DNA of 52,736 nt from Verrucomicrobiota bacterium (GCA_947471035.1 CANIWJ010000010.1:1-52736); one strand, 5' to 3'; positions 8,613 to 17,244 are shown, counted from the first letter of the stretch. A program made the numbers and translations. The notes: a model not told the origin generated them from the letters alone.

Positions 8613-10343
8613 TCAGTAAACGTCGCGCTGGTAGCGTTTTGCGGTGCGGAGGGCTTGCACGTAGGCGGCGGCCTCGGCGGGGGTGCGCGAGCCGGCGGTT
8701 TCGATCACCTGGTGCAGGGCGGCGTCCACGTCCTTGGCCATGCGGGTGGCGTCGCCGCAGACGTAGAAATAAGCGCCTTGTTCGAGCCAGGCGAAGAGCT
8801 CGGCGGCGGCGGCGAGCATGCGGTGTTGCACGTAGATCTTTTCCGCCTGGTCGCGGGAAAAGGCGAGGTCGAGACGGGTGAGCACGCCGGAACGTTGGAG
8901 GGCTTCGAGTTCTTCGCGGTAGAGGAAGTCGGTGGCGGCTTTTTGGTCGCCGAAGAAAAGCCAGTTTTTACCGGGAGCTTGGGTGGTGGCGCGTTCTTCG
9001 AGGAAGGCGCGGAAGGGGGCGATGCCGGTCCCGGGGCCGACCATGATCATGGGCGCGGCGGGATCGGCGGGCGGGCGGAAGGCTTTGTTGGCGTGGATGA
9101 AAACTTGGGCGGTGCCGTGGGCGAGGGCGCGTTCGGCGAGGAAGGTGGAGCAAACCCCTTTGCGGGTGCGTCCGGCATGTTCGTAACGAACGGCACCCAC
9201 GGTGAGGTGAACGTGTCCCGGGTGGGCTTTGGGCGATGAGGAAATGGAATAAAGACGCGGCTGCAGCTTACGCAGCAAAGTAACCCAATAGGTTACTGGA
9301 TGCTTGGGGAGCGGGACGGATTGGAGGGCGTCGAGGACGTCGAGGGGCGGTGAGTTGGGAGCGGGGGGCGGGGAGGCGGAAGGAGTGACGGATAGGCCGA
9401 GGGCTTCGAGGAGAGGGGCGGGTGGTTTGCCTAGGTCGTAGTGTTCGGTTAGGGCGCGGCGGAGGGGGAGTTCGCCGGCCGGAGTGGGGATCGCTTCTTC
9501 GCCATCGGCCCCAAGGGCGGTGAGCACGGCGGCGACGAGCGCGGGGTCGTTGCGCGGAATAACGCCAAGGGCGTCGCCCGCTTCGTAGGTTAGCGCGGAC
9601 CCGGCGGCGGTGAGGTCGAACTCGATGTGGTTAACTTCCTTGGCGGAACCGGGGGCGTTGAGCGGGCGGACGGAAACCACCGGAGCCGCGTAGGGGTTGG
9701 ACTTGGAATACGAAGGCGCCGTGGGCGGCTCCGGTGGCAATGACGAATGCCCAATGACCAAGGACGAATGGGTGGAGCCAAAGGCAGCGAGGGAGGCGTG
9801 GAGCCACGACTCGAAGGGGGCGTCGTAATCGACGTCGCAGTCGGCGCGGGGGTGGATGCGGGTGGCACCGTGTTTTTCGAGGGCAGCGTCGAAGTCCTTT
9901 CCGGCCTGGCAAAAGAGGGTGTAGTTGGTGTCGCCGAGCGCGCAGACGCTGTAGCGCAGGCCGGTCAGGGCGTGGGGGCCTTCGCGGAGGGCGGTGTGGA
10001 GGGGCTTGGCCGCGTCGGGTGGCTCGCCGTCGCCGTAGGTGCTGGTGATGAGGAGCACGTTTTTCTCGGCGGCGAGGCGGGTGGCATCGGTCTGGCCGAG
10101 GTCGAGGATGGCGGGCGCGAAGCCGCGTTGGCCGGCGACCTTGGCTGCTTTTTTAGCCAGACTTTCGGCGGTGCCGGTCTGGGTTCCGTAGAGGATGGTG
10201 AGGGGGACTAGCGCGGGAGCGGCGGAGGCTACGGACGGGATGGCGGTGCGGTTAAAGATGCCTGCGAAGAAACCGTTGAGCCAGGCGCGTTGCTCGGGGG
10301 TGAAGGGGGCGGACTCGGGAAGCTGAGGAATGGCGGCGGACAT
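8613..10343 (-). CDS. CysJ-like NADPH flavoprotein reductase, probable electron donor to NirA
   Basis: A 576-residue diflavin reductase with the architecture of the sulfite reductase alpha subunit. A short N-terminal motif (FTPEQRAWLNGFFAGIF) is followed by a flavodoxin domain (LYGTQTGTAESLAKKAA near 50, TSTYGDGEPPD, CALGDTNY). The FAD domain carries RLYSISSS and GVCSTFL, and the NADPH domain GPGTGIAPFRAFLEER and YVCGDATRMAKDV. It ends in the diagnostic RYQRDVY. Its place directly downstream of nirA suggests it feeds NADPH electrons to siroheme nitrite reduction; a role in sulfite reduction cannot be excluded. Two repeat-derived insertions are in frame: a heptamer array after the flavodoxin domain (THSSLVIGHSS) and a palindrome read as HPVTYWVTLLRK just before RLYSISSS. 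It starts at ATG 10343. Confidence 0.9.
   Translation of the reverse strand: MSAAIPQLPESAPFTPEQRAWLNGFFAGIFNRTAIPSVASAAPALVPLTILYGTQTGTAESLAKKAAKVAGQRGFAPAILDLGQTDATRLAAEKNVLLITSTYGDGEPPDAAKPLHTALREGPHALTGLRYSVCALGDTNYTLFCQAGKDFDAALEKHGATRIHPRADCDVDYDAPFESWLHASLAAFGSTHSSLVIGHSSLPPEPPTAPSYSKSNPYAAPVVSVRPLNAPGSAKEVNHIEFDLTAAGSALTYEAGDALGVIPRNDPALVAAVLTALGADGEEAIPTPAGELPLRRALTEHYDLGKPPAPLLEALGLSVTPSASPPPAPNSPPLDVLDALQSVPLPKHPVTYWVTLLRKLQPRLYSISSSPKAHPGHVHLTVGAVRYEHAGRTRKGVCSTFLAERALAHGTAQVFIHANKAFRPPADPAAPMIMVGPGTGIAPFRAFLEERATTQAPGKNWLFFGDQKAATDFLYREELEALQRSGVLTRLDLAFSRDQAEKIYVQHRMLAAAAELFAWLEQGAYFYVCGDATRMAKDVDAALHQVIETAGSRTPAEAAAYVQALRTAKRYQRDVY
9277..9299. repeat. Palindromic repeat, copy 2, inside the CysJ-like gene
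   Basis: Arms AAAGTAACC and GGTTACT flank a 5-base loop, in the opposite orientation to copies 1 and 3. It is translated in frame immediately before the FAD-binding RLYSISSS motif. Confidence 0.85.
9738..9770. repeat. Heptamer array inside the CysJ-like gene
   Basis: AATGACG/AATGCCC/AATGACC units lie in the linker between the flavodoxin and FAD domains and are translated without breaking the frame. Confidence 0.8.
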
Positions 10344-10349
10344 GGGTGA

Positions 10350-10397
10350 AAATGACGAATGACGAATGACGAATGACGAATGACCAAGGACAGATGG
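10350..10397. repeat. Heptamer array between the CysJ-like gene and nirA
   Basis: At least five AATGACG units follow one another, then AATGACC. The array occupies most of the 67-base gap between the two genes. Confidence 0.85.
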
Positions 10398-10410
10398 TGG
10401 GTTTGGCGGT

Positions 10411-12192
10411 TTAGGAGAGGAACTCTTGGAGTTGTTTTACTTCATGGCGTCGGGTCCATTCGACGAAGGTTTCGCCGGACTGGCGGAGGGTTTGCCAGGT
10501 GCTGAGGACGCGAACGACTACGGAGGTGAGTTCGTCGGCGCGCACGCCTTTGAAGACTTCGCGGGCGATGCCTTGTTCGTGGTCCATGCCGCCGCCGAGA
10601 ACCATGTGGTAGCCGGGCGATCCGTCGGCGAGTTTGGTGGAGATGAAGCCGAGGTCGCCGCAGTAGTGCTGGGCGCAGGTGTGGGCGCAGCCGGTGACGT
10701 GGATGTTGACCGGTTGGTCGATAGTCACGCGGGCGGGCAGTTCGCGGATGAGGGCGAGGGCGTGGGCCTTGGTGTCGGCGGAGGCGTATTTGCAGCCCCA
10801 GCTGCCGGTGCAGGCGATGATGCCGCCGGTGGCCAGGCCCGCCTCGTGGTAGAGGCCCATGGACACGACCGCGCGTTTGACGGTTTCGAGGAAGGCGTCG
10901 GGCAGGTGGGGGATGAGCACGTTTTGGTAAACGGTGAACCGGAGTTCGCCTTTGCCGTAGTTCTGGGCGAGGTCGGCGAGGCGGTGCATCTGGCGCGGGG
11001 TGAGGCGGCCGACGGGGCAGCCGACGCCGAGGGAGTTGAGGTGGGGCTGCGCCTGGCGTCGGGCACCGAGCCAGGCGTGTTTTTCAACCGGGCGGCGGGG
11101 CTCGCAGGCTGAGAGGGGAATGCGGCGAAGGGGGAAGGAGAGGCGCTTGGCGACTTCGGCGAGGAACCAGTCGGTGCCCTTGGCATCGAGGATGTATTTG
11201 AGGCGGGCTTTTTTGCGATTTGTGCGGTCGCCGTGGTCGGAGAAGGCGCGGAGAACGGCGGCGGAGAAGGGCACGACTTCGTCGGGGGCGAGGAGGAGGC
11301 CGGTGTCGCGGGCGAAGTCTTTGTGGCCGGAGATGCCGCCGAGGAGGACACGGAAGTAGGTGCCGGGCGCACAGGCAGGAATGCCTGTGTCACTTCGGGC
11401 GGTGACGCGCACGGCTTGGAAGCCGAGGTCGTTGGTATCGACGGCGGTGGTGAGGGAGCCGCCGTTGTCGAACGCGATGTTGAACTTGCGGGGCAGGTCG
11501 TAGAGATCGCGGTGGTTGAAAACGTAGTGGCTGAGGGCGAGGGCGTAGGGGCGGACGTCGAGGACTTCGTCGGGAGCGAAGCCGCTGTCGGGGGAGGCGG
11601 TGATGTTGCGCAGGTTGTCCGCGCCGGATCCGCGGGCGGAGAGGCCGAGCTCGGCGAGGCGCATGAGGACGGTGACGGCGTCCTTGGGCCGGATCTCGCG
11701 GAGCTGGAGGTTGCCGCGGGTGGTGACGTGGGCGTAGCCGCCGCAGAGCTCGGTGGCGAGGTCGGCCAGGCCGTGGAGCTGGTGGCTGGTGATGCTGCAG
11801 CCGGGGAGGCGCAGGCGGAGCATATAGCTATCCTGATTGGGGGCGACGTGGAAGAGGCCGTGCCAGCGGAAACGAAAGTTGTGCTCGGCGTCGGGGGCGC
11901 GGTCGGTGGCGGCGTGGGTGAGGAGGCGTTCCCAGTTGTCGTCGAGCGGGAGGGTGGCGTGTTTCCATTTTTCCTGCTGGCAGAGGTCCTCGATGGGCAC
12001 GCCGTGGAAACCGGCCAGTGCGGCGGGTGTGGCCAAGGTGGGGGCGGGCGCGGGAGTCGCCGCCAGGCCGGTCCCGGTGGTGAGGGCACCGGCCATGAAG
12101 CCTTGCAGGTATTCCTTTTGGGCAGAGGTAAACGCGCCTTCGGGGAAAGGCGAAGAAGCGGACGGGGAGAGAGGGGGGAGGACGGCGCTCAC
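10411..12192 (-). CDS. nirA: NirA-type assimilatory nitrite reductase (siroheme, 4Fe-4S)
   Basis: A 593-residue cytosolic hemoprotein catalysing the six-electron reduction of nitrite to ammonium. It shows the duplicated nitrite/sulfite reductase fold: a first half with FRFRWHGLFHVAPNQDSYMLR and GYAHVTTRGNLQLREI, and a second half with the four siroheme/cluster cysteines in CTGSWGCKYASADTK and TGCAHTCAQHYCGDLG (about residues 455-510). The N-terminus carries FTSAQKEYLQGFMAGAL, very like the N-terminal motif of the neighbouring flavoprotein. An in-frame palindromic insert gives TGIPACAP before YFRVLLGG. I prefer nitrite over sulfite reductase because nitrate reductase and nitrate transport genes surround it and its closest look is NirA. 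It starts at ATG 12192 and leads the nirA-cysJ-dmsBC-nasA run. Confidence 0.92.
   Translation of the reverse strand: MSAVLPPLSPSASSPFPEGAFTSAQKEYLQGFMAGALTTGTGLAATPAPAPTLATPAALAGFHGVPIEDLCQQEKWKHATLPLDDNWERLLTHAATDRAPDAEHNFRFRWHGLFHVAPNQDSYMLRLRLPGCSITSHQLHGLADLATELCGGYAHVTTRGNLQLREIRPKDAVTVLMRLAELGLSARGSGADNLRNITASPDSGFAPDEVLDVRPYALALSHYVFNHRDLYDLPRKFNIAFDNGGSLTTAVDTNDLGFQAVRVTARSDTGIPACAPGTYFRVLLGGISGHKDFARDTGLLLAPDEVVPFSAAVLRAFSDHGDRTNRKKARLKYILDAKGTDWFLAEVAKRLSFPLRRIPLSACEPRRPVEKHAWLGARRQAQPHLNSLGVGCPVGRLTPRQMHRLADLAQNYGKGELRFTVYQNVLIPHLPDAFLETVKRAVVSMGLYHEAGLATGGIIACTGSWGCKYASADTKAHALALIRELPARVTIDQPVNIHVTGCAHTCAQHYCGDLGFISTKLADGSPGYHMVLGGGMDHEQGIAREVFKGVRADELTSVVVRVLSTWQTLRQSGETFVEWTRRHEVKQLQEFLS
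11371..11388. repeat. Palindrome inside nirA
   Basis: ACAGGCA, a GGAA loop and TGCCTGT. The segment is translated as part of an extra loop (SDTGIPACAPG) just before the conserved YFRVLLGG strand. Confidence 0.75.
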
Positions 12193-12352
12193 GATGATTT
12201 AGCTTTAGCACCGCAGGTGCCAGTAGGCAGCTGGCGACCTATTTATAGGGTGAATTAAATTAGAGTTATTCATTAAAGAATTAAATCTAAGCGGAGCCGG
12301 AGGTCGGGTCGGGCGAACTCCGGCGGAACAGGCGGCAGGACAGCGGCTGAGA
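12193..12352 (-). promoter_or_regulatory. Upstream region of the nirA operon
   Basis: This AT-rich gap reads on the minus strand as a TATAAA-like -10 (about 12241-12246) preceded by TTAATGAATAA (12266-12276). A nearly identical half-site lies in the lysR/nasS-like intergenic region. Between the -10 and the start codon lies TGGCACCTGCGGTGCT (12207-12222), similar in position and sequence to motifs before nrtA and the nasS-like gene. It could be a sigma-54-type -24/-12 element or a leader hairpin. All assignments are by eye. Confidence 0.45.
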
Positions 12353-12796
12353 CTACCAGGTTTTATAGCCGAGGAATTTGCCGTTCATGGTAATTTTCAC
12401 CCGGTCGCCCTTGGGGTCGGGCACCTTTTCGATGTCCATGGTGAAGTCGATGGCGCTCATGATGCCGGGACCGAACTTTTCCTCGATCAAGGCCTTCAGG
12501 GTGCCGCCGTAAACATAGATGATTTCCTGGAAGCGATACTGGAGGGGTTCTTTAGAAACGGTGGAGGCGGCTTCTCCCTTGTTGGCGTATTCGGTGAGGG
12601 AGGTGGCGATTTCGGGGCCGAGGCCGAGGGCGGCGGCTACTTTGACGGCGGCTTCGGGGGGGAGGGTGTTTTCGCCCAGGCAGGCGGATGTGGTGTACAC
12701 TTCGGAGAGGCCGGCGGCGGTGGCGATGGCGGCCCAGGTGAGGCTTCGGGCTTTTTTGGCTTCGAGGATGATTTCGGTGAGGGTGGATTTTTTCAT
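12353..12796 (-). CDS. cynS: Cyanate hydratase (cyanase)
   Basis: A 147-residue enzyme converting cyanate plus bicarbonate to carbon dioxide and ammonia (through carbamate). The N-terminal half is the helical, degenerate DNA-binding-like domain (KARSLTWAAIATAAGLSEVYTTSACLG). The C-terminal half is the decamer-forming catalytic domain: Arg88 and Glu91 in YRFQEIIYVYGGTLKALIEEKFG and Ser114 in GIMSAIDF keep the spacing of the E. coli Arg96/Glu99/Ser122 triad. It sits between the porin gene and nirA, downstream of a strong terminator, so it probably has its own promoter. It widens this locus from nitrate to cyanate use, and the NrtABCD transporter could carry either anion. Confidence 0.95.
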   Translation of the reverse strand: MKKSTLTEIILEAKKARSLTWAAIATAAGLSEVYTTSACLGENTLPPEAAVKVAAALGLGPEIATSLTEYANKGEAASTVSKEPLQYRFQEIIYVYGGTLKALIEEKFGPGIMSAIDFTMDIEKVPDPKGDRVKITMNGKFLGYKTW

Positions 12797-12858
12797 GGTT
12801 TGGGGAGAGTGGGGGATGGGTGAGGCGGGGATGAAAGGTGTGTGGCGGGCATGAAAAA

Positions 12859-12881
12859 GCCCCCGGCGCGGGCCGGGGGCT
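12859..12881 (-). terminator. Intrinsic terminator of the porin gene
   Basis: On the minus strand, AGCCCCCGGC and GCCGGGGGCT arms surround a 3-base loop and are followed by TTTTTC. The stem is strong and GC-rich, 13 bases after the stop codon. Confidence 0.9.
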
Positions 12882-12893
12882 GAAGCGTAAGCC

Positions 12894-14483
12894 TTAGAGG
12901 CTGACGGTGACTTGGAAGTAGGCGTAGGAGGAGTCCTTGGAGCCGCCGACGTCGTTGGCGAGGGTCTCTTTGATGTAGTCGCCGCGGAAGTAGTGGCTGA
13001 GGCCGAGTTCGAGCTGGGTGGAGGGGATCGGATTCCAGCTGATTACGAAGTCGGTTTCCTGGCCGAGCTCGTTGCTACCGGAGCGGGTGAGGGCGTCGGC
13101 GTAGGCGCCGCCGTTGCGGGCCACACCGGCCACGTTATACCAGTAGTCGTTGTTGGTATCGAGAAACTGGAAGTGGTGTTCGAGGGAGAAGCTGATGTTG
13201 GTGCGGGGCTTGGCCTGGAAGACGAGGCGGATGTCGTGCAGGTTTTGCAGGCTGTTCAGGTCCATGAACCCGTAGTGGAGGTGGGTGGTGGCGAAGAGGT
13301 TTTGGAAGGTGCCGCTCTTGCCGTCTGCGATGTTTTCATCGCCCGAGGCATAGCTGTAAACGAATCCGGCGCGGGGTTGCCAGGCGAGGTCGGTCCAGGT
13401 GTAGCCAGCGCCGAGGATGGCGGCGTAGGCATCTTGGTCGAGCAGCTTGGCGGTGCGCACGGCGGTGGAGGCGGCGGCGGGGGCGGTGGTGGCGCGTTCG
13501 CCGAATTGGTGTATGAGCTCGGCGCTGTAATCCCACGCACCGGTGGCACCGGGTTTGGATTTGATGCGAAGGCCGACGGTCGAGAGATCCTGGACGGCGG
13601 GGTTGCGGAAAGGCAGTGGGACACCGGAGTAGGGGGTGGTGCCGCGCAGATCTACGGTGGCGCTGGAGCGTTCGACGTTACGATTCAGGTAGTAGGCTTC
13701 CACGACGTTTTTCTGGGTGAATTCACCCAGGTTGGGGAAATTCAGATACACGCCGCTGAAGAGGTCGTCCTGCGGGTGGGATTGGTTAAAGTTTTGGTTG
13801 TCGTTGTAAACCAGGCCGCCGGCGAAGACGTCGGCGCCGACATAGCGGTTTTGGTAGCGGGCTTTGACGGCGTCGAAGGTGCGGGCGTTGTTGTTCCAGC
13901 GGAGGTGACCGACGAGGCGTTGATCGCCGTAAACGAGTTCCTGGCGGCCGACTTTGAGGGAGAGGGGAAATTCCTTGTGGTTGCCGAAGGTGGCGAAGGC
14001 TTGGTGGATGTTGAGGTCGCGGTCGTTTTCGGCGAGGTCGTTGCCGCGGTAGGTTTTGCCGTTGGCGGCGCGATCGGCGGCGACGCGGAGGTCGCCGCGT
14101 TCGTCATCGACGGAAGCGCTGGAGCGGGCTTCGACGAGGAAAGAATACCATTTTTCGGTGTAGCCGACGCGGGGCATGACGCGGGTGAGGAAGTAGCTGT
14201 TGTCGTTGTCGATCGGGATGCCGTTGGCGACGCCGCCGGCGCGGAAGTCGGCGTTTGACCCGGAGTAGGTGAAGCCGGCGTTATCCTTAACCTCGGCGCG
14301 GCCACGAACGTTAACGCCGACGTCCCACTGGGACATGTAAACGTCGTTTTTGCGCAGGGCTTCGTTGATGTAGCCGGGGAAGGGGCGGGAAGGAGCGGAC
14401 GGCACGTATTGGGCCGGGAGGCTGTGGCAGAGAGCGACGAGGCCGATGATGAGCGCGGCGAGCGAACGACGATGGTTTTTCAT
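12894..14483 (-). CDS. Alginate-export-family outer-membrane porin
   Basis: A 529-residue outer-membrane beta-barrel. The start MKNHRRSLAALIIGLVALCHSLPAQ is a clear signal peptide with likely cleavage after LPA. The mature chain has the alternating aromatic pattern of a large barrel, with YFLTRVMPRVGYTEKWYSFLVEARSS, SLKVGRQELVYGDQRLVGHLRWNN and FDAVKARYQNRYVGADVFAGG. That pattern is typical of the AlgE/alginate_exp family. It ends in SYAYFQVTVSL, a barrel-assembly C-terminus. Its place between nrtD and cynS, among anion-uptake genes, suggests an outer-membrane channel for nitrate, nitrite or cyanate rather than alginate export. That role is inferred from context only. A strong terminator follows. 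Confidence 0.85.
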   Translation of the reverse strand: MKNHRRSLAALIIGLVALCHSLPAQYVPSAPSRPFPGYINEALRKNDVYMSQWDVGVNVRGRAEVKDNAGFTYSGSNADFRAGGVANGIPIDNDNSYFLTRVMPRVGYTEKWYSFLVEARSSASVDDERGDLRVAADRAANGKTYRGNDLAENDRDLNIHQAFATFGNHKEFPLSLKVGRQELVYGDQRLVGHLRWNNNARTFDAVKARYQNRYVGADVFAGGLVYNDNQNFNQSHPQDDLFSGVYLNFPNLGEFTQKNVVEAYYLNRNVERSSATVDLRGTTPYSGVPLPFRNPAVQDLSTVGLRIKSKPGATGAWDYSAELIHQFGERATTAPAAASTAVRTAKLLDQDAYAAILGAGYTWTDLAWQPRAGFVYSYASGDENIADGKSGTFQNLFATTHLHYGFMDLNSLQNLHDIRLVFQAKPRTNISFSLEHHFQFLDTNNDYWYNVAGVARNGGAYADALTRSGSNELGQETDFVISWNPIPSTQLELGLSHYFRGDYIKETLANDVGGSKDSSYAYFQVTVSL

Positions 14484-14598
14484 GGTGGGAATGGTGGGTT
14501 TGGTTGGTTGGCGGAGCGGAAAAGGAAGTGGGCGGGCAAGGCGGTAGCCGGGTTGCCCGTTGAAATACGGGGCAAAATTAGCTGGGCGCGGGTGTGGG

Positions 14599-15462
14599 TT
14601 ACACGCCGCTCAGGGTGTTGATGAAGCGTTTGATGCCAGTGGCCGGCGTGGGGGTGGTGGCGGGTGTGGTGGAGGGAGCGGGGCGGTGGTGGGAGCGTTC
14701 GTTGAGGAAGTGAATGAGGTATTCGCGCAGGCGGTAGTATTCGGGATTTTCGAGCAGCTCGCGGCGGTTGCGCGGGCGGGGGAAAGGGATTTCGAGGATG
14801 TCGCCGACGGTGGCCTCGGGGCCGTCGGTCATCATGACGACGCGATCAGCGAGGTAGAGGGCTTCGTCCACGTCGTGAGTGACCATGAGCGCGGTCTTTT
14901 GGTCGCGTTGCCAGAGGTCGAGGAGGACGTCCTGAAGCTCCATTTTGGTGAGGTTGTCGAGCATGCCAAAGGGCTCGTCGAGGAGGAGCATTTTGGGGCT
15001 GAGGGCAAAGGCGCGGGCGATGCCGCAGCGCTGACGCATGCCTTGGGAGAGTTCGGCGGGGCGTTTGTGCATGGCGTCGGCGAGGCCGACGAGGGAGAGG
15101 TAGTATTCGGCGATCTGGCGGCGTTCGAGTCGGCTGGCGGTGTAGTATACTTGATCGACGCCGAGCATGACGTTTTCGAAGGCGGTATACCAGGGGAGCA
15201 GGCAGGGGGCTTGGAAAACGACTCCCCGATCGGGGCCGGCGGAGGTCACCTCTTTGCCGGTGAGCACGATGCCGCCCTGGGAGACGTCCTCAAGGCCGGC
15301 GACCATGGAGAGCACGGTGGATTTGCCGCAGCCGGAGTGGCCGATGAGGGCGATGAACTCGCCTTTGCGGAACTTGAGGTTGAAATCCTTCACCACGGTG
15401 AGCGGACCCTTCGGCGTGGGGAAGGTTTTGTGGAGCTGGGAGAGTTCGAGGAAATGGCTCAT
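14599..15462 (-). CDS. nrtD: Nitrate ABC transporter ATP-binding protein NrtD-like
   Basis: A 287-residue ABC ATPase that energises the NrtB permease. Walker A is GHSGCGKST, the Q-loop [18 protein letters not shown], the signature [19 protein letters not shown], Walker [16 protein letters not shown] and the switch His in [16 protein letters not shown]. These follow the NrtD/SsuB/TauB pattern. A 35-residue proline/threonine-rich tail ([17 protein letters not shown]) after the ATPase core is not standard. It is the last of four nrt genes on the minus strand and starts 34 bases after nrtC. Confidence 0.9.
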   Translation of the reverse strand: MSHFLELSQLHKTFPTPKGPLTVVKDFNLKFRKGEFIALIGHSGCGKSTVLSMVAGLEDVSQGGIVLTGKEVTSAGPDRGVVFQAPCLLPWYTAFENVMLGVDQVYYTASRLERRQIAEYYLSLVGLADAMHKRPAELSQGMRQRCGIARAFALSPKMLLLDEPFGMLDNLTKMELQDVLLDLWQRDQKTALMVTHDVDEALYLADRVVMMTDGPEATVGDILEIPFPRPRNRRELLENPEYYRLREYLIHFLNERSHHRPAPSTTPATTPTPATGIKRFINTLSGV

Positions 15463-15496
15463 GGGAGCAGGGAGCGAGGAGTCAGATGACTTTGGC

Positions 15497-16387
15497 TTAG
15501 AGGGATACGACGGTTTCGCGTTTTTCCTCGGAGAGACGGCGGGGCGGGCGGTTGACGCGAGGGTGGTCTAGATCCTCGGGCAGTATGTCGGGCAGTATGA
15601 GTTTCCTGGAGACGTGGGTTCGACGGGCGGCGGAGTAGCCGAGGAGTTGTTCGGTTATTTGGGCGCGCAGGCGTTTGAATTCCGGTTCGTGGTTGAGGGC
15701 GATGCGGTCGCGCGGGCGAGGGAGATCTACGGTGATGGGGGCGGCGAGGGTGGCACCGGGGCCGAGGGTAAGGGGGATGACGCGGTCGGCGAGGAGGAGG
15801 GCTTCGTCCACCGAATTGGTGATGAGGACGACGGTCTTTTTGTCGGCCTGCCAGATTTGGGAGATCTCGTCCTGGAGGTTGGCGCGGGTAAGGGCGTCGA
15901 GGGCGGAGAGCGGTTCGTCGAGGAGGAGAATGCGCGGGTTGATGGCGAGGGTGCGGGCGACGGAGACGCGCTGGCGCATACCGCCGGAGAGCTGGCGCGG
16001 GAGGCGGTCCTTGGCGTGGGATAGCTTCACCATGGCGATGTGTTTATCGACCTTGGCGGCGCGTTCCTCGGTGGGGAGGGCGGGGAAAACGGCATCGACA
16101 GCGAGGGCGATGTTTTCGCCTACGGTGAGCCAGGGGAGGAGGGAGTAGTTTTGGAAAACGAGGCCGCGGTCGGGGCCGGGTCCGGTGATCGGTTTGCCTT
16201 CCAGAATGATCGCGCCGGAGTCGGGCTGGGTGAGCCCGGCGATTAGGGACATGAGAGTGGTCTTGCCCTGGCCGGAGTAGCCTACGATGGCGACGAACTC
16301 TCCCTCGATAAGGGAGAGGTTGACGTCCTTGAGAACAGCCTGACCACCGAAGGACTTGGAGACGTTTTTGAGTTCTAGAAAGGACAT
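15497..16387 (-). CDS. nrtC: Nitrate ABC transporter ATP-binding protein NrtC-like (no fused binding domain)
   Basis: A 296-residue ABC ATPase paralogous to its downstream neighbour. Walker A is GYSGQGKTT, followed by [17 protein letters not shown], the signature [19 protein letters not shown], Walker [16 protein letters not shown] and a switch segment [18 protein letters not shown], where the usual switch His is replaced by Asn. Cyanobacterial NrtC proteins carry a fused solute-binding-like regulatory domain. This one stops after a basic tail of about 45 residues ([18 protein letters not shown]), so that control is absent. The Asn in place of the switch His suggests a weakened ATPase half, with NrtD as the competent partner. 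It lies 12 bases after nrtB. Confidence 0.88.
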   Translation of the reverse strand: MSFLELKNVSKSFGGQAVLKDVNLSLIEGEFVAIVGYSGQGKTTLMSLIAGLTQPDSGAIILEGKPITGPGPDRGLVFQNYSLLPWLTVGENIALAVDAVFPALPTEERAAKVDKHIAMVKLSHAKDRLPRQLSGGMRQRVSVARTLAINPRILLLDEPLSALDALTRANLQDEISQIWQADKKTVVLITNSVDEALLLADRVIPLTLGPGATLAAPITVDLPRPRDRIALNHEPEFKRLRAQITEQLLGYSAARRTHVSRKLILPDILPEDLDHPRVNRPPRRLSEEKRETVVSL

Positions 16388-16399
16388 GGCGGCCGGGGC

Positions 16400-17191
16400 T
16401 CAGGCGGTTTTGAAGCGGGCTTCGACCACGCTCATGAGGCGGTCGAGGATGTAGCCGACGATGCCGATGGTGAGGATGCCCACGATGATGTTGCCGTAGT
16501 TGGCATTCATATACGCGTCCTGGATGAACTGGCCGATGCCGACCTTGCCGGTGAGCATTTCCACGGCGACGATGACCAGCCAGGCAATGCCGAGGGAGAG
16601 GCGGAAACCGGTGAACATGTAGGGCAGGGTGGCGGGCACCATGATCTTGAAGAGCATCTTGGTCCTGGACAGGCGGAGCACGCGGCCGACGTTGAGATAA
16701 TCTTGGGGTATGGCGCGCACGCCGACGGCGGTGTTGAGCACGGTGGGCCACATGGCGCAGACGGCGATGGTGAAGAGAGCGCCGTATTCGAGGGCTTTGC
16801 CGCCGGTGCCGAGGAAGAGCACCATGCCGAGGGGGAACCAGGCGAGAGGGGAGACGGGGCGGAGAACCTGCACGATGGGATCGAAGGTGCGGGTGAAGTT
16901 TTTGCTCAAACCGAGGCAGAAGCCAATGGGGGCGCCAATGAGCAGGGCGATGAAGTAGCCCTTGGCCACGAGGAAGAGGGATTTGCTAGTGAGGCTGAGC
17001 AGACCCTGGTCTTGTTCGCCGCGGTAGGCGAAGGGTTCGATAATGTAGAGGCGAGCACCCTGCCAGGTGCTGGAGGGAGTCGGGAGATCGGGCGCGAAAC
17101 GGTTGAGTGTGATCCAGAGCAGGAAAAAGAGTCCTACGCCGACGAGCGCGAGCGCGGTGCTGAGAACAGCGTTTTGGAATTTAGGATTCAT
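16400..17191 (-). CDS. nrtB: Nitrate/cyanate ABC transporter permease
   Basis: A 263-residue inner-membrane permease of the SsuC/TauC/NrtB type. An N-terminal helix (VLSTALALVGVGLFFLLWITL) is followed by about five further membrane segments. The EAA loop that contacts the ATPases is recognisable around VLRLSRTKMLFKIMVPATLPYMFTGFRLSLGIAW. The conserved PVSPLAWFPLGMVLFLGTG segment in the middle matches nitrate, cyanate and sulfonate permeases. Substrate is assigned from the operon: NrtA-like binding protein upstream, two ATPases downstream, nitrate reduction genes beyond. Confidence 0.92.
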   Translation of the reverse strand: MNPKFQNAVLSTALALVGVGLFFLLWITLNRFAPDLPTPSSTWQGARLYIIEPFAYRGEQDQGLLSLTSKSLFLVAKGYFIALLIGAPIGFCLGLSKNFTRTFDPIVQVLRPVSPLAWFPLGMVLFLGTGGKALEYGALFTIAVCAMWPTVLNTAVGVRAIPQDYLNVGRVLRLSRTKMLFKIMVPATLPYMFTGFRLSLGIAWLVIVAVEMLTGKVGIGQFIQDAYMNANYGNIIVGILTIGIVGYILDRLMSVVEARFKTA

Positions 17192-17244
17192 GGCGGGTGT
17201 AGTGCGGTTCGGGCGCGGGCGGGGCTATGACGAAGGGCCGGATT

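Noticed and set aside
10350-10397. Tandem AATGACG units as a CRISPR array
   Set aside because: The unit is 7 bases with no spacers, no leader and no cas genes nearby. It is a simple dispersed repeat.
10411-12192. Sulfite reductase hemoprotein (cysI) instead of nirA
   Set aside because: The fold is shared, but the operon contains nitrate reductase and transport genes and no other sulfur-assimilation genes. NirA fits better, though biochemical specificity is not proven.
12193-12352. ANTAR/NasT two-hairpin antitermination leader before nirA
   Set aside because: Hairpins can be drawn, but their loops are not the six-base A1/G4 type and the stems overlap each other. There is no terminator-like stem before nirA and no ANTAR gene in view.
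12894-14483. Alginate exporter as the true role of the porin
   Set aside because: The family name reflects similarity only. No alginate genes are present and its neighbours are nitrate and cyanate genes.
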